From assembly GCA_943349395.1 (NCBI GenBank), contig CALQZH010000001.1, positions 19,275-64,096 of the forward strand: DNA of 44,822 nucleotides, given 5' to 3'. Both the position numbers and the translations under genes were made by a program. The DNA comes from Parcubacteria group bacterium. GTDB lineage: Bacteria > Patescibacteriota > Minisyncoccia > UBA6257 > UBA11618. Shown here in pieces: positions 1 to 7,646 of this stretch (position 1 is its first letter; the number at the start of each line of letters is the position of its first letter). The notes under the pieces were generated by a model. It searched no databases and was not told the DNA's origin. It saw only the letters and a program-made list of their open reading frames with translations.

Positions 1-830
1 GCGCCGGTTCGTGCAGTACCAAAACCGTAAAAAAGCTCCAATGGCAACTGCTCGGGGAGACGCTTCGCTTGTTTCTTCGGCGCGGCATCCGCGAGGGCCG
101 CGGCATAGGCGCAGTAGTCGCATGAGGGTTTCGCCGCGGGAACGTCGTCGCCTGTGAGGCAGTCTTTCGCGGCCATAAGCGTCGGTTCTACCCACGCGTC
201 GTTTCCCCGGTATGGGATGAGCGTGATCGCGAATTCGAGCCGGGCATCGAACGCCGCCTTATCGGTCTTCCCGTTGCAGTACACGAAATAGCCGGTGTCG
301 GATACCGTGAGGCTATTCCGGCGCAGGAGCCACTGGTACGTTTCCATCTGCCGCTTGTATCCCGCGTGCCAGTCCTGGTCCAAGGCCGTTATATCCCCCG
401 CTTTCGCGGTCGCCTTGTAGTCGACGACGATGTGGTTGCCTGCGGAGTCCTGCCATAGGTCGTCGATCGCGCCGAACACATAGAAGTTTGTCGGGGCATG
501 GAGGCACCCGACGCCCGTGAAATTATGCCGCCACTCGGCAAGCTGTGCATGCGGCACGGGCCGGGCATCGACACAGTATTTTTCTATGAGCGGATGCTTC
601 GTGCCCGCCGCGCGGTGCGTATCGAATTCCTGCTTCAATAAATAATCTACGGCGGAGTTTAAGGAGAATGGGAAACCGGGCGGGCGGCCGACGCCGAGCC
701 TGCGATCGAAATAGAAACAGCGCGGGCATTCGATGAAGAGGTCGATCTTCGAGCGCGAGAGGCGGAAGGGTTCTTTCGATGAAGGGTCGTACAGGCCTTT
801 CGTTCGGCGGGCGGTATAATAATCGGACAT
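1..830 (-). CDS. PD-(D/E)XK nuclease family protein, C-terminus cut by window edge
   Basis: Open from ATG at 830 to the window edge, so the C-terminus is missing; about 276 codons are visible. The start was chosen because it opens MSDYYTARRTKGLYDPSS and all downstream motifs are in frame; the ORF track missed it because no stop lies inside the window. The core motif GAIDDLWQD followed by HIVVDYKAT matches the D...(D/E)xK active site of Cas4/RecB-type nucleases. A Cys pair near the N-terminus (ECPRC) and a late CDYC pair could hold an iron-sulfur cluster, as in Cas4/AddB proteins. No cas or rec genes are near, so its role (DNA repair or processing) is inference. It is transcribed leftward, away from the small gene at 927-1046. 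Confidence 0.8.
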   Translation of the reverse strand, partial: MSDYYTARRTKGLYDPSSKEPFRLSRSKIDLFIECPRCFYFDRRLGVGRPPGFPFSLNSAVDYLLKQEFDTHRAAGTKHPLIEKYCVDARPVPHAQLAEWRHNFTGVGCLHAPTNFYVFGAIDDLWQDSAGNHIVVDYKATAKAGDITALDQDWHAGYKRQMETYQWLLRRNSLTVSDTGYFVYCNGKTDKAAFDARLEFAITLIPYRGNDAWVEPTLMAAKDCLTGDDVPAAKPSCDYCAYAAALADAAPKKQAKRLPEQLPLELFYGFGTARTG

Positions 831-879
831 AGTTAGAGCCTACCCCATACTCTCCTCGGCCGCGATAGGGACCGGGTTT

Positions 880-911
880 GGGAAATGAGAACGGCCCGCT
901 TGGCGGGCCGT
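880..911 (-). terminator. intrinsic terminator
   Basis: A 9-bp perfect stem (acggcccgc / gcgggccgt) with a 3-nt loop lies directly after the stop of the 39-aa gene, followed on the minus strand by TCTCATTT. Confidence 0.7.
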
Positions 912-926
912 CGGATGCGTGCGGAA

Positions 927-1046
927 CTACTTCTTTTTCTCGGATGCGGGTTTCTCGCTCCGCGCATCGGCATCCTTCCACTCCCTGATGATCAGGAGCA
1001 GGGTCATCGTCGCGGCCTGTTCTTTCGTAAGGGTGACTATTCGCAT
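927..1046 (-). CDS. small hypothetical protein, 39 aa
   Basis: Too short for the ORF track. The minus-strand frame reads MRIVTLTKEQAATMTLLLII and then a charged Lys-rich tail ending SEKKK. An AAAGG-like ribosome binding site sits just upstream of the ATG, and a strong intrinsic terminator follows the stop within 20 nt, so the unit promoter-gene-terminator is complete. The amphipathic helical first half and basic tail resemble no family I recognise. The real-gene case rests on signals and placement, not on homology. It could be a small regulatory or nucleic-acid-binding peptide, but nothing here proves that. Confidence 0.5.
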   Translation of the reverse strand: MRIVTLTKEQAATMTLLLIIREWKDADARSEKPASEKKK

Positions 1047-1130
1047 ATGAGCCTTTCGGATTGGCGGAGGATGCGGGATCGGGAGGGGTGAGGGCTCTTA
1101 GAAGAGTATTCGAGGATATCGAATCGCGCA

Positions 1131-1172
1131 ATCAAAAGAGCGGCGGCCTGGATAGGCAGTCGCTCTTTTGAT
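1131..1172 (-). terminator. hairpin terminator after the secreted-protein gene
   Basis: Perfect 10-bp arms caaaagagcg (1133-1142) and cgctcttttg (1161-1170) flank an 18-nt loop just past the stop of the 1179-1631 gene. The A/T-rich outer arm makes it possible in both directions. Confidence 0.6.
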
Positions 1173-1178
1173 GATCTT

Positions 1179-1631
1179 CTATCTCCCTCCGTGTCCGCCG
1201 AATCGCCCGCCGCGTCCGAATCCGATTCCCATGCCCTTCCCCTTTCCGTCGGGCTTGGCCTTCTGGGCCTGCATGAATAGGAGTCGCTGGTCGGCTTGCG
1301 CCTGGGTGATCACGCCCGCCGTGACGAGCGCCTGTAGGCGCGTCTTCATGTTAGTCGCCTTCTGCGCCTTCATCTTCTCCGCGAGCTGCTCCTTCGTGAT
1401 AGCGTGTGCCGTGGCGACGTCGGCAATCGTCTTGCCCTGTGCCCACGCGGCCTTGATCTCGTCGACCGTGACGCCGAGGAGCGACGCTTCGCTCTGGAAC
1501 CTCGCCGCGAGGTCCGCGGGACTTCCGTCCATGCCGGGGCCGAATCCGTGCGCGGATGCGACGCTCGCGGCGAGCATGCCCGCGCCGACGAGGGACAGAA
1601 ACGAGTATATGAGCCTATTCTTCATATTCAT
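1179..1631 (-). CDS. small exported helical protein (DUF2680-like)
   Basis: About 150 aa. I place the start at the MNMKNRLIYSF methionine (1631) because a classic signal peptide follows: basic n-region, hydrophobic stretch to about residue 28, then an Ala-rich cleavage region ending ASAHG. The mature part is helical, with GVTVDEIKAAWAQGKTIADV followed by a second helical repeat and a Gly/Lys/Arg-rich tail (GGRFGGHGGR). This layout resembles DUF2680-type secreted proteins; the match is by eye. It is the third gene after the ECF sigma factor and the membrane protein, so it may be an envelope-stress effector of that sigma factor. That link is inference. Confidence 0.65.
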   Translation of the reverse strand: MNMKNRLIYSFLSLVGAGMLAASVASAHGFGPGMDGSPADLAARFQSEASLLGVTVDEIKAAWAQGKTIADVATAHAITKEQLAEKMKAQKATNMKTRLQALVTAGVITQAQADQRLLFMQAQKAKPDGKGKGMGIGFGRGGRFGGHGGR

Positions 1632-1715
1632 GGTGTATTTTCCGTTATCCGTTTGTATGCGCATGAGTGCGACTCGCCTCATGCATAGTGATACGGGGAA
1701 TGATGCGGATATATT

Positions 1716-2402
1716 TCAGAAGCCGGTCGGGCGCACGCCGCGGGCACGGAAGGCCGCCCCGTCGTCCGCGCCGAATGCGCTCACCGTATCGCCGATCTTC
1801 AAGAGGCCGTAGGCATCGGGGCGCGCATCGGGAACGATGAGTATGAGCGATGTGGCATTGCCCGCATCGAGGAGAACGAACCCGCCCGGGGCGAAGCTCT
1901 CGATCTCGCCATGGCGCACTTCGCGCAGGCGCTCGGCTCCGTAGCGGCGGTAGAAGGAGCCGCCGAACGGGAGATCGCCGCGCCGCGCCGCCTGGAAGGG
2001 CGCGCGATGCAGGGGCGCGGTCAGGGGCCCCGCGGCCATGGCGACCCCGACGATCGCGAGGAGCGAGTAGACGAGGGGCATGCGGTACGCGAATGCGTAG
2101 CGGCGTACGAGCGTCTCGAGTATCAGGATGAAGGCGAGGGAGAGCGCGATGAGCGCCCACGGAAGCGAGCGGAAGAGCGTGATCCATCCGCGCGAGCCGA
2201 AGAGCGGCGCGGACCATGCGCCGGTCTCGTGGAGCGAGAAGACGATGAATCCGGCGAGGTAGAGTACGGTAGAGAGCGCGATCGCGGCGCCTGCGGCGAA
2301 AAGGAGTCCTATGAGGACGAACTGCCAGCGGGGGCGCATGGAGGCGCGGCCACTCCGTATGGCTTCGAGTACCGTATTCCGTATGTCTCGTTCGTTATGC
2401 AT
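1716..2402 (-). CDS. membrane protein beside an ECF sigma factor, possible anti-sigma factor
   Basis: 228 aa. A short charged N-terminal segment (MHNERDIRNTVLEAIRSGRA) precedes four likely membrane helices (around residues 27-52, 73-93, 108-127 and a weaker one before), then a soluble C-terminal domain of about 90 residues. Its start overlaps the end of the ECF sigma gene by 8 nt, so the two are almost certainly translationally coupled. In bacteria the gene overlapping an ECF sigma gene is usually its membrane anti-sigma factor, with a cytosolic N-terminal sigma-binding part; here that part is short (about 25 residues) and no zinc-binding HxxxCxxC is visible. The anti-sigma role is therefore positional inference. 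Confidence 0.7.
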   Translation of the reverse strand: MHNERDIRNTVLEAIRSGRASMRPRWQFVLIGLLFAAGAAIALSTVLYLAGFIVFSLHETGAWSAPLFGSRGWITLFRSLPWALIALSLAFILILETLVRRYAFAYRMPLVYSLLAIVGVAMAAGPLTAPLHRAPFQAARRGDLPFGGSFYRRYGAERLREVRHGEIESFAPGGFVLLDAGNATSLILIVPDARPDAYGLLKIGDTVSAFGADDGAAFRARGVRPTGF

Positions 2403-2970
2403 AGGACAGTTTTTTCCGTTCCGCGAGCTTCCTCATGGCCGCCTTGCCGCGGGCGAGGCGCACCCCCACGGTCGAGACGGGTATTTGGAGCACGTCGGCG
2501 ATTTCGCCGTACGAGAGCTCCTCGTAATAATAGAGGACGAGCGGCTCGCGGTACTTGTCCCCCACCTCGTCGAGGCACTCGCCGAGCGACGCGATAAGCT
2601 CCTTCTCCTTCGCGGGACCGTCGGCGGTTTCAGGAGCGGCGAGATGCGGGAACAGGGCATCGAAGTCGAATACGGGGATCGAGAACTTCCCCGCGCGTTT
2701 CCTGATCTCGGTTATGAACTCGTTGTGCGCGATGCGGTAGATCCAGGGCGAGAACGCGCGCGATCCGTCGAAGCTCAGTATGTTCGTATACGCCTTCATG
2801 AAGATGTCTTGCAGGAGATCTCGCACGTCCTCGCGATCGCGGAGGAATTTCGTGCCGTAGCGCGCGAGCTTCGCCTGGTAGCGGTCGATCAGCGCGCCGA
2901 AGGCCGGGAGGTCGCCAGCCTGCGCCGCGCGCGCGAGATCCTCGTCAGTCCGGTCGGAATGCGGAGCCAT
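2395..2970 (-). CDS. ECF-type RNA polymerase sigma-70 factor
   Basis: 191 aa, normal length for an ECF sigma factor. Region 2 is clear (DREDVRDLLQDIFMKAYTNI, then AFSPWIYRIAHNEFITEIRK), followed by a linker of about 50 residues and region 4 (YREPLVLYYYEELSYGEIADVL, IPVSTVGVRLARGKAAM), the helix-turn-helix that binds the -35 element. It directs RNA polymerase to a specific promoter set, usually after release from an anti-sigma factor. It overlaps the downstream membrane gene by 8 nt, and the secreted-protein gene follows. The ATG lies 4 nt after a TACTAT box, so the mRNA may be leaderless or nearly so. Confidence 0.93.
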   Translation of the reverse strand: MAPHSDRTDEDLARAAQAGDLPAFGALIDRYQAKLARYGTKFLRDREDVRDLLQDIFMKAYTNILSFDGSRAFSPWIYRIAHNEFITEIRKRAGKFSIPVFDFDALFPHLAAPETADGPAKEKELIASLGECLDEVGDKYREPLVLYYYEELSYGEIADVLQIPVSTVGVRLARGKAAMRKLAERKKLSYA

Positions 2971-3000
2971 ATATATAGTACGGCCGGAAGCGCCGATATA

Positions 3001-3759
3001 TTACAAGAATGGCACGAAGGCGCTTACCCGCTTCTTGTAATCGGCAAAAGCGGGGTTCGCCTCCATCTTCTTCTCGAGCAGGGGGATGCCGGAGACCTTC
3101 GTTATGAGGATGGTTATGGCGATCGGGCCGATGATGGCGACTGATCCGTAGGGGGCGGACAGGGCGATGATCCAGAGACCCCACCACTGCGTCGCTTCGC
3201 CGAAATAATTGGGGTGGCGGGTGTAGCGCCATAAGCCGCTTTGCATGAGCGCGCCTCGGTTCGCGGGGTTTTGCATGAATGATGAGAGTTGCGCGTCGCC
3301 GATCGCCTCAAAGAGGAAGCCGATGATCCAGATCGCCGTCCCGATGAGATCGAGCGGCCCGAGCGGCGCCTGGGGGCTCGCATTGATGACGAGGATCGGC
3401 AAGGCGATGATGAAGAGGAGAATGCCTTGCAGGAGATATATCTGCGCATAGGAGCGCAGATAAAACCACGAGCCCCATGCGGCACGCCATTCACGGTAGC
3501 GATAATCTTCCTGCTTCCCGCGATTGCGGGTGTGGATATGCCAGGCGAGGCGCAGGCCCCACATGCTCACGAGAACCCCCGCAAGGATGCCACGCGTGCC
3601 GGGAGCATCGGAAATCAAGAAGGATATCCAGGCCATGAGCACGAATCCGAGCCCCCATGCCACGTCGGCAACGTCATTCCTCCGCATGGCGACCGATGCC
3701 AAGAACCACAGGCTCATATAGGCGAAGAGGACTGCGCCGAGGATCGCGAAATGATTCAC
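3001..3759 (-). CDS. DUF1295 family membrane protein (steroid 5-alpha-reductase-like)
   Basis: 252 aa with six or so membrane segments. The C-terminal part carries the DUF1295 / steroid-reductase-like signature: LWRYTRHPNYFGEATQWWGL, with the RHPNYFGE motif that in this family binds a nucleotide cofactor. The middle has SYAQIYLLQGILLF, also typical. Related proteins are membrane oxidoreductases or isoprenylcysteine-type methyltransferases; the true substrate is unknown. Its start overlaps the stop of the DUF2177 gene by 4 nt (ATGA), so the two are in one transcript with uppP. A lipid-related role fits the uppP neighbour but is inference. Confidence 0.9.
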   Translation of the reverse strand: MNHFAILGAVLFAYMSLWFLASVAMRRNDVADVAWGLGFVLMAWISFLISDAPGTRGILAGVLVSMWGLRLAWHIHTRNRGKQEDYRYREWRAAWGSWFYLRSYAQIYLLQGILLFIIALPILVINASPQAPLGPLDLIGTAIWIIGFLFEAIGDAQLSSFMQNPANRGALMQSGLWRYTRHPNYFGEATQWWGLWIIALSAPYGSVAIIGPIAITILITKVSGIPLLEKKMEANPAFADYKKRVSAFVPFL

Positions 3760-4157
3760 AGTCCGATCCTATGCGCTAGGGAATATGCGATGAGGGAAAC
3801 GGCGGCAGAGAGGGCTGTCCCCCATGCCATGTCGACGATGGTCACGGGGATGGTCCAGCCTTTGGCGACCGCGAGATTCGTGAGGTCATAGGTTGCGTAG
3901 GAGACGAGGCCGAACAATGCGCCGGAAAAGACCGCGTGCGTAAGAGAGCTTTTTTCCATGGCCGGAGCTATCGCGAAGATCACGAGGCCTAGGACGAAAA
4001 GGAGGTAGAAGGCGATGGCTGCGGTCCAATTCACGCTCGTCTTCATGAGCGATCCGACCTGCCCGGCATAGAAGCCCTTGGCGAGGCTGAGCCAGGCCGC
4101 GTCGAGGACGAGGAAGGCGGGAAAGGCGATCGCGTAGAGCTTGATGAGCATATGCAT
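3756..4157 (-). CDS. DUF2177 family membrane protein
   Basis: 133 aa from the MHMLIKLYAI methionine; the ORF-track version starting at 4571 reads through uppP in another frame and is not real. Four membrane segments, with the DUF2177 hallmarks FPAFLVLDAAWLSLAKGFY near the N-terminus and GLVSYATYDLTNLAVAKGW in the third segment, followed by VDMAWGT. The function of this family is unknown. It begins 2 nt after the uppP stop and overlaps the DUF1295 gene by 4 nt, so it sits in the middle of a three-gene operon. A second in-frame Met two codons later is an alternative start. Confidence 0.88.
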   Translation of the reverse strand: MHMLIKLYAIAFPAFLVLDAAWLSLAKGFYAGQVGSLMKTSVNWTAAIAFYLLFVLGLVIFAIAPAMEKSSLTHAVFSGALFGLVSYATYDLTNLAVAKGWTIPVTIVDMAWGTALSAAVSLIAYSLAHRIGL

Positions 4158-4159
4158 TT

Positions 4160-4927
4160 TTATATCACGGCGAGCCAGAAAACGCAGGCGACTAGGATGC
4201 GGTAGATGCCGAATGGGACGAGGGTGTTCGTGCGTATATGGCGCAGGAGGAATGAGACGGCGAGGAGGGCGACGATGAAGGAAGTGACGAATCCCGCGGC
4301 AAGCGGGGCGATGTCGCTCGGGGGAAAGAGCGCGTAGCTCTTCACGAGGTCGAGTCCGGTCGCGGCGAGCATGGTCGGCACGGCGAGCAGGAACGAGAAC
4401 TCGACGATCGACGCGCGCGGGATGCCGATCGCGAGGCCGCCGACCATCGTCGCGGCCGAGCGCGATACGCCGGGGACGACGGCGACGGATTGCGCGCAGC
4501 CGATCGCGAAGGCCTGCCGCGCCGAAATGTCCTTGACCGATCCGCGTGCCTCGCTCCCCCCTCCGGTCCATAGCTCGAAGGCGATAAGGAGCATGCCGCC
4601 GAGCGTAAGCGACGCGAGGACCACGGACGTGTTCCCGATGAGATACGTTTTAACGAGCTTGTATGCGAGGAGGCCCACGACGCCCGTAGGGATGAAGGCG
4701 ATCGCGACTTTTTTGAGAATCGCCACGTCGCGGAGCTTATCGTGATAGAGCGCGATGACCGCGAGGATCGCCCCGAGCTGGATCGCGATCTCGAAGCTCT
4801 TTACGAAGGGTGTCTGCGCGATGCGCAGGAGGTCGCTCGCGAGGATGAGATGTCCGGTCGAGGAGACGGGCAGGAATTCGGTGATGCCCTCGACGATGCC
4901 GAGGATGACGGCGTGGAAGATGCTCAT
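4160..4927 (-). CDS. uppP: undecaprenyl-diphosphatase UppP (BacA)
   Basis: 255 aa. It removes one phosphate from undecaprenyl diphosphate to regenerate the lipid carrier for peptidoglycan and other envelope polymers; overexpression gives bacitracin resistance in other bacteria. Signature motifs are both present: GIVEGITEFLPVSSTGHLIL near the N-terminus and PGVSRSAATMVGG in the second half, within a polytopic membrane protein of the usual size. I start at MSIFHAV (4927) instead of the upstream MCIVLAM, because a TATAGT box ends 7 nt before this ATG, which points to a leaderless transcript. First gene of the uppP-DUF2177-DUF1295 operon. Confidence 0.95.
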   Translation of the reverse strand: MSIFHAVILGIVEGITEFLPVSSTGHLILASDLLRIAQTPFVKSFEIAIQLGAILAVIALYHDKLRDVAILKKVAIAFIPTGVVGLLAYKLVKTYLIGNTSVVLASLTLGGMLLIAFELWTGGGSEARGSVKDISARQAFAIGCAQSVAVVPGVSRSAATMVGGLAIGIPRASIVEFSFLLAVPTMLAATGLDLVKSYALFPPSDIAPLAAGFVTSFIVALLAVSFLLRHIRTNTLVPFGIYRILVACVFWLAVI

Positions 4928-4989
4928 GGCTAAAACTATACACATCCTCCTTCGCCAAGGCTATGGAGGATTCTTTTCGCCCGAGCGAA

Positions 4990-5044
4990 AAGAAAAAAGC
5001 CCCGCATGCCGCCTGTCCGATGTCGGACGGTCAGCATGCGGGGC
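4990..5044 (-). terminator. intrinsic terminator of the nucleotidyltransferase gene
   Basis: Arms gccccgcatgc (4999-5009) and gcatgcggggc (5034-5044) pair perfectly, with a nested gtccga/tcggac stem inside, and a TTTTTT run follows on the minus strand. Confidence 0.85.
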
Positions 5045-5060
5045 ACTGCGGAGTGGGCTG

Positions 5061-5900
5061 TCATTCCGCGGCGGGCTTGGGTTGCGCGAGCCTGTCGAGG
5101 ATGAATGTGAGGAGCGCGATGCAGTTCGGGATCTCGATTTCGAGAGTACCGAGTTCTGCTTGGTAGTCGACCGCGTCATAGCGGGTGAGATGCGCCGGAA
5201 GATGCTCCGTATAGGCCTCGTCGGCAGAGACGAGGCTGTTGAAGGGCGCGAGTGCGCGCTCGTCGGCCCGTTCGCGATAGGTCCGGACAACCATTGCGCG
5301 CGAATCGTCCGGCAGGGCGCCCTCGAGCTTGAGGATCTTGCGCGCAACATGGATGGGCGCTTCGATCATCTTCTGTAGGAACTTCGCTTGGTCCTCGAGT
5401 GAAAGATCTTGGAATCCGTACATCTCGTGGCGGAATTGCCCGATCTTGCGCGCGACATACTCGAAGGCTTCGTGGGCCCTGTCGCGTGTGCGATATGCGA
5501 AGAGGGGCATCGGGTTATTCCCTATCTCGCCGTTCCGGTAGAGCGCGGCATCATGCAGATGCTCGCCGAACGACAGGCTGATTCCGTGTCCGCCATTCCG
5601 GGCGAGGCTCGTCGGGATCGCGCGCATGTCGATCGGCGCGAATATCTCGGCAGCCTCGGCACGCATGGCGATCATGAACCGGTCCGCATCGCGAAACGAC
5701 GCATCGTCGAATACGAGAATGCCGTCGATGTCGCTGCGCGCGGTTGCGGTGCCGCTCGCGTACGAGCCGCACAGTATGCCTCCGCGAAAGCCATCCATTC
5801 TCTCGGCCGCCTTTCGGAACTGGGCGATGAAGTGAGTGACCCGTTGGGTCTCCGGAACATGTTTTAGGTGAATCTTTTCGCCGGTGAATACTCGGCCCAT
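5061..5900 (-). CDS. nucleotidyltransferase-domain protein
   Basis: 279 aa. The N-terminal half holds the DNA polymerase beta-type nucleotidyltransferase signature LCGSYASGTATARSDIDGIL: GS followed ten residues later by DxD, the metal-binding pair, with a third acid likely in APIDMRA. The C-terminal half is helical (HEAFEYVARKIGQFRHEMYG) and could bind the acceptor, as in aminoglycoside or kanamycin nucleotidyltransferases and related CPR proteins. The substrate is not predictable. I start at MGRVFTGEK (5900) because GGAGG lies 5 nt upstream; the track's start at 5912 would have no binding site. Its own terminator follows. Confidence 0.82.
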   Translation of the reverse strand: MGRVFTGEKIHLKHVPETQRVTHFIAQFRKAAERMDGFRGGILCGSYASGTATARSDIDGILVFDDASFRDADRFMIAMRAEAAEIFAPIDMRAIPTSLARNGGHGISLSFGEHLHDAALYRNGEIGNNPMPLFAYRTRDRAHEAFEYVARKIGQFRHEMYGFQDLSLEDQAKFLQKMIEAPIHVARKILKLEGALPDDSRAMVVRTYRERADERALAPFNSLVSADEAYTEHLPAHLTRYDAVDYQAELGTLEIEIPNCIALLTFILDRLAQPKPAAE

Positions 5901-5927
5901 CGAGGCCTCCATTTCTAGTGCGATGCC

Positions 5928-6665
5928 CTATGAGGAGCATCTTTGTTTGAGGACGAAGCGCGGGACGGTTCCCGCGGGAGTCGTGACAGGTTTCGTGAAT
6001 TCGGCGATCGGCATCCAGCGGAGGCCGAAGGTTCCGAAGGGCTCGCGCATGAAGACGAGGCGGTCCGTTTCGTCGTTGCTCCCCGCCTTGAGGGCGGTGC
6101 CTTCGACGAAGTAGAGTCCCCCTTCGCAATGCTCCCACATGCCGCGCACGACTTCGGTCGGGAGCGGCGGCTCGTCTGCCGTCATGTCCGTCGTGAGGAT
6201 GTCTTCGCATCCTAGGGCGAACTTCGTGAGGCAGGAGAGCATGAAACGCACTATGCTTTCGACGGGCGTGAGGGCCTTCGGATCGGCCGCGAATGCGATG
6301 CGGTCGAGCCTATTTCCCGCGAACGCATTGTTCTGCCCCTCGTGCATGAAGAGCGCGATGGCGTTCCATCGCCAGAAGGCGTTCGCGGTATGCCAGGCAT
6401 CGTCGCCTGTCCATTGCCAGAGGTCGCCCATGGGGAGCGCTGTCGCCCCCCATGCCCAGGTCTGCCAGGGCGTGGGCCCGGGCTGTGCCTGTGGGTTGGG
6501 AATGGCGGCGCATATCGTACCCTGAAGGCCGCGCGCTCCGGCGTGCTTGTGCGCGGCCTGCGCCGCGATACGCATGATCCGTATGTGGCGCACATACGGG
6601 TCGGTCGCCGTGACGAGGATGCCTCGCTTGGCGAGGTTCGGATACAGGAGGATGGGAGGAATCAT
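5928..6665 (-). CDS. hypothetical protein, 245 aa
   Basis: No family recognised. The start is set at MIPPILLYPNLAKRG, 8 nt after GAGGAG; the track's longer form adds 13 residues. The sequence is soluble, with no signal peptide or membrane helix, and is rich in Trp in the middle (TPWQTWAWGATALPMGDLWQ). The C-terminus has PFGTFGLRWMPIAEFTKP. It lies 28 nt upstream of the nucleotidyltransferase gene, so the two are probably co-transcribed. Like several unknown genes in this window it uses a strong Shine-Dalgarno sequence, whereas many housekeeping genes here look leaderless. Confidence 0.7.
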   Translation of the reverse strand: MIPPILLYPNLAKRGILVTATDPYVRHIRIMRIAAQAAHKHAGARGLQGTICAAIPNPQAQPGPTPWQTWAWGATALPMGDLWQWTGDDAWHTANAFWRWNAIALFMHEGQNNAFAGNRLDRIAFAADPKALTPVESIVRFMLSCLTKFALGCEDILTTDMTADEPPLPTEVVRGMWEHCEGGLYFVEGTALKAGSNDETDRLVFMREPFGTFGLRWMPIAEFTKPVTTPAGTVPRFVLKQRCSS

Positions 6666-6768
6666 TCGGAAGGTCTCCTCGAGAAGGTGTATGGGGTATG
6701 CCAACGTGCCGATTGCAACGTATGCAAAATACGGTATTTAGTCCGATTTGGCAATCTTAGAGGACATG

Positions 6769-6800
6769 AAAAAACCCGCACGTGAGGAGATCCGTGCGGG
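6769..6800 (-). terminator. intrinsic terminator
   Basis: Stem cccgcacg/cgtgcggg (6775-6782, 6793-6800) with a 10-nt loop and TTTTTT on the minus strand. It ends the transcript of the Cys-rich exported protein gene about 120 nt downstream of its stop; the 117 nt between hold nothing recognisable. Confidence 0.8.
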
Positions 6801-6917
6801 AGGGACAGGCGCCGGGCGCATGCCGATTAGGCGGATGCGGTAGAGTGCATCCGAGTTCGGCGTACGCGCCTTCGGGCCTGATTCTGCAAAGAGCTGGTCG
6901 CGCGGCACGGACCTTCC

Positions 6918-7508
6918 CTAGCGGATACCCGTGTCGATATCGACGGTGAGCCGGGCCTCGCCATGCTCGGGAACTATGACGGTCCGGGGCAGCGCGGCGC
7001 GGCACCCGAGTTCCGTGCAGGGGGAGAGCGTTGCCGCATAGGTGCCTGCGCGCAAGGCTGTGCGGAACGTGCCGTCGGAGGCGAGCGGCGCGTAGGCCGG
7101 CGGCAGGGAGGACGACTGCGGCGAGAATATCATCGTGCGGCCGAGATACGGGTTCGGCCGTCCGGCGGGACATGGCTCGACCGGGCACAGGGGGCCGATC
7201 GAAACCGTTCCTGAGACGATGCCGGATTCCCTGCCGGCGGGGCATGCCTTGAACGCGCACGAAGGCGGCATGCGCCCGACATATGAGCCGTCGGGGCATT
7301 GCATCGCGTCTTGCGTGCAGGCTATCGGCGCGGGCACGGGCGGGGGTGTCGGGGGGTAATACCACCGTACCCAGCGGGGGTTATGCCACGCGCTCGGCCA
7401 ATGGAAGGGGTTCCAGGTGCCCTGGTTCCACCATGCCCCGGCACCGAGCATCAGGGCCGCGACGCCGCAGGTACCGAGAGTCCTGAAGGATCCCTTGGAC
7501 GTGGTCAT
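6918..7508 (-). CDS. exported Cys-rich protein with a Kazal/follistatin-like motif
   Basis: 196 aa. An N-terminal hydrophobic helix (VAALMLGAGAWW, residues about 15-28) acts as signal peptide or anchor. A Pro-rich spacer leads to CTQDAMQCPDGSYVGRMPPSCAFKACP, a short cysteine motif that recurs in exported proteins of CPR bacteria and resembles Kazal/follistatin modules. The rest (SGTVSIGPLCPVEPCPAGRP onward, with DGTFRTALRAGTYAATL) looks like a carboxypeptidase-regulatory or SpaA-like beta-sandwich domain. It is likely displayed on the cell surface. TAATAT ends 6 nt before the ATG, so the mRNA is probably leaderless. The partner or ligand is unknown. Confidence 0.75.
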   Translation of the reverse strand: MTTSKGSFRTLGTCGVAALMLGAGAWWNQGTWNPFHWPSAWHNPRWVRWYYPPTPPPVPAPIACTQDAMQCPDGSYVGRMPPSCAFKACPAGRESGIVSGTVSIGPLCPVEPCPAGRPNPYLGRTMIFSPQSSSLPPAYAPLASDGTFRTALRAGTYAATLSPCTELGCRAALPRTVIVPEHGEARLTVDIDTGIR

Positions 7509-7646
7509 CGCGCCATATTATTCGGGGATGAACATCATGATCCGGCGCATGACGCGGTGCATGAATTCGAGGATTGCTATTTCGGCTTTGATCATACTCA
7601 AGAAGCCGGACGTGCGCCCGATATCTTACGCGATGCCGGTTGCCGG

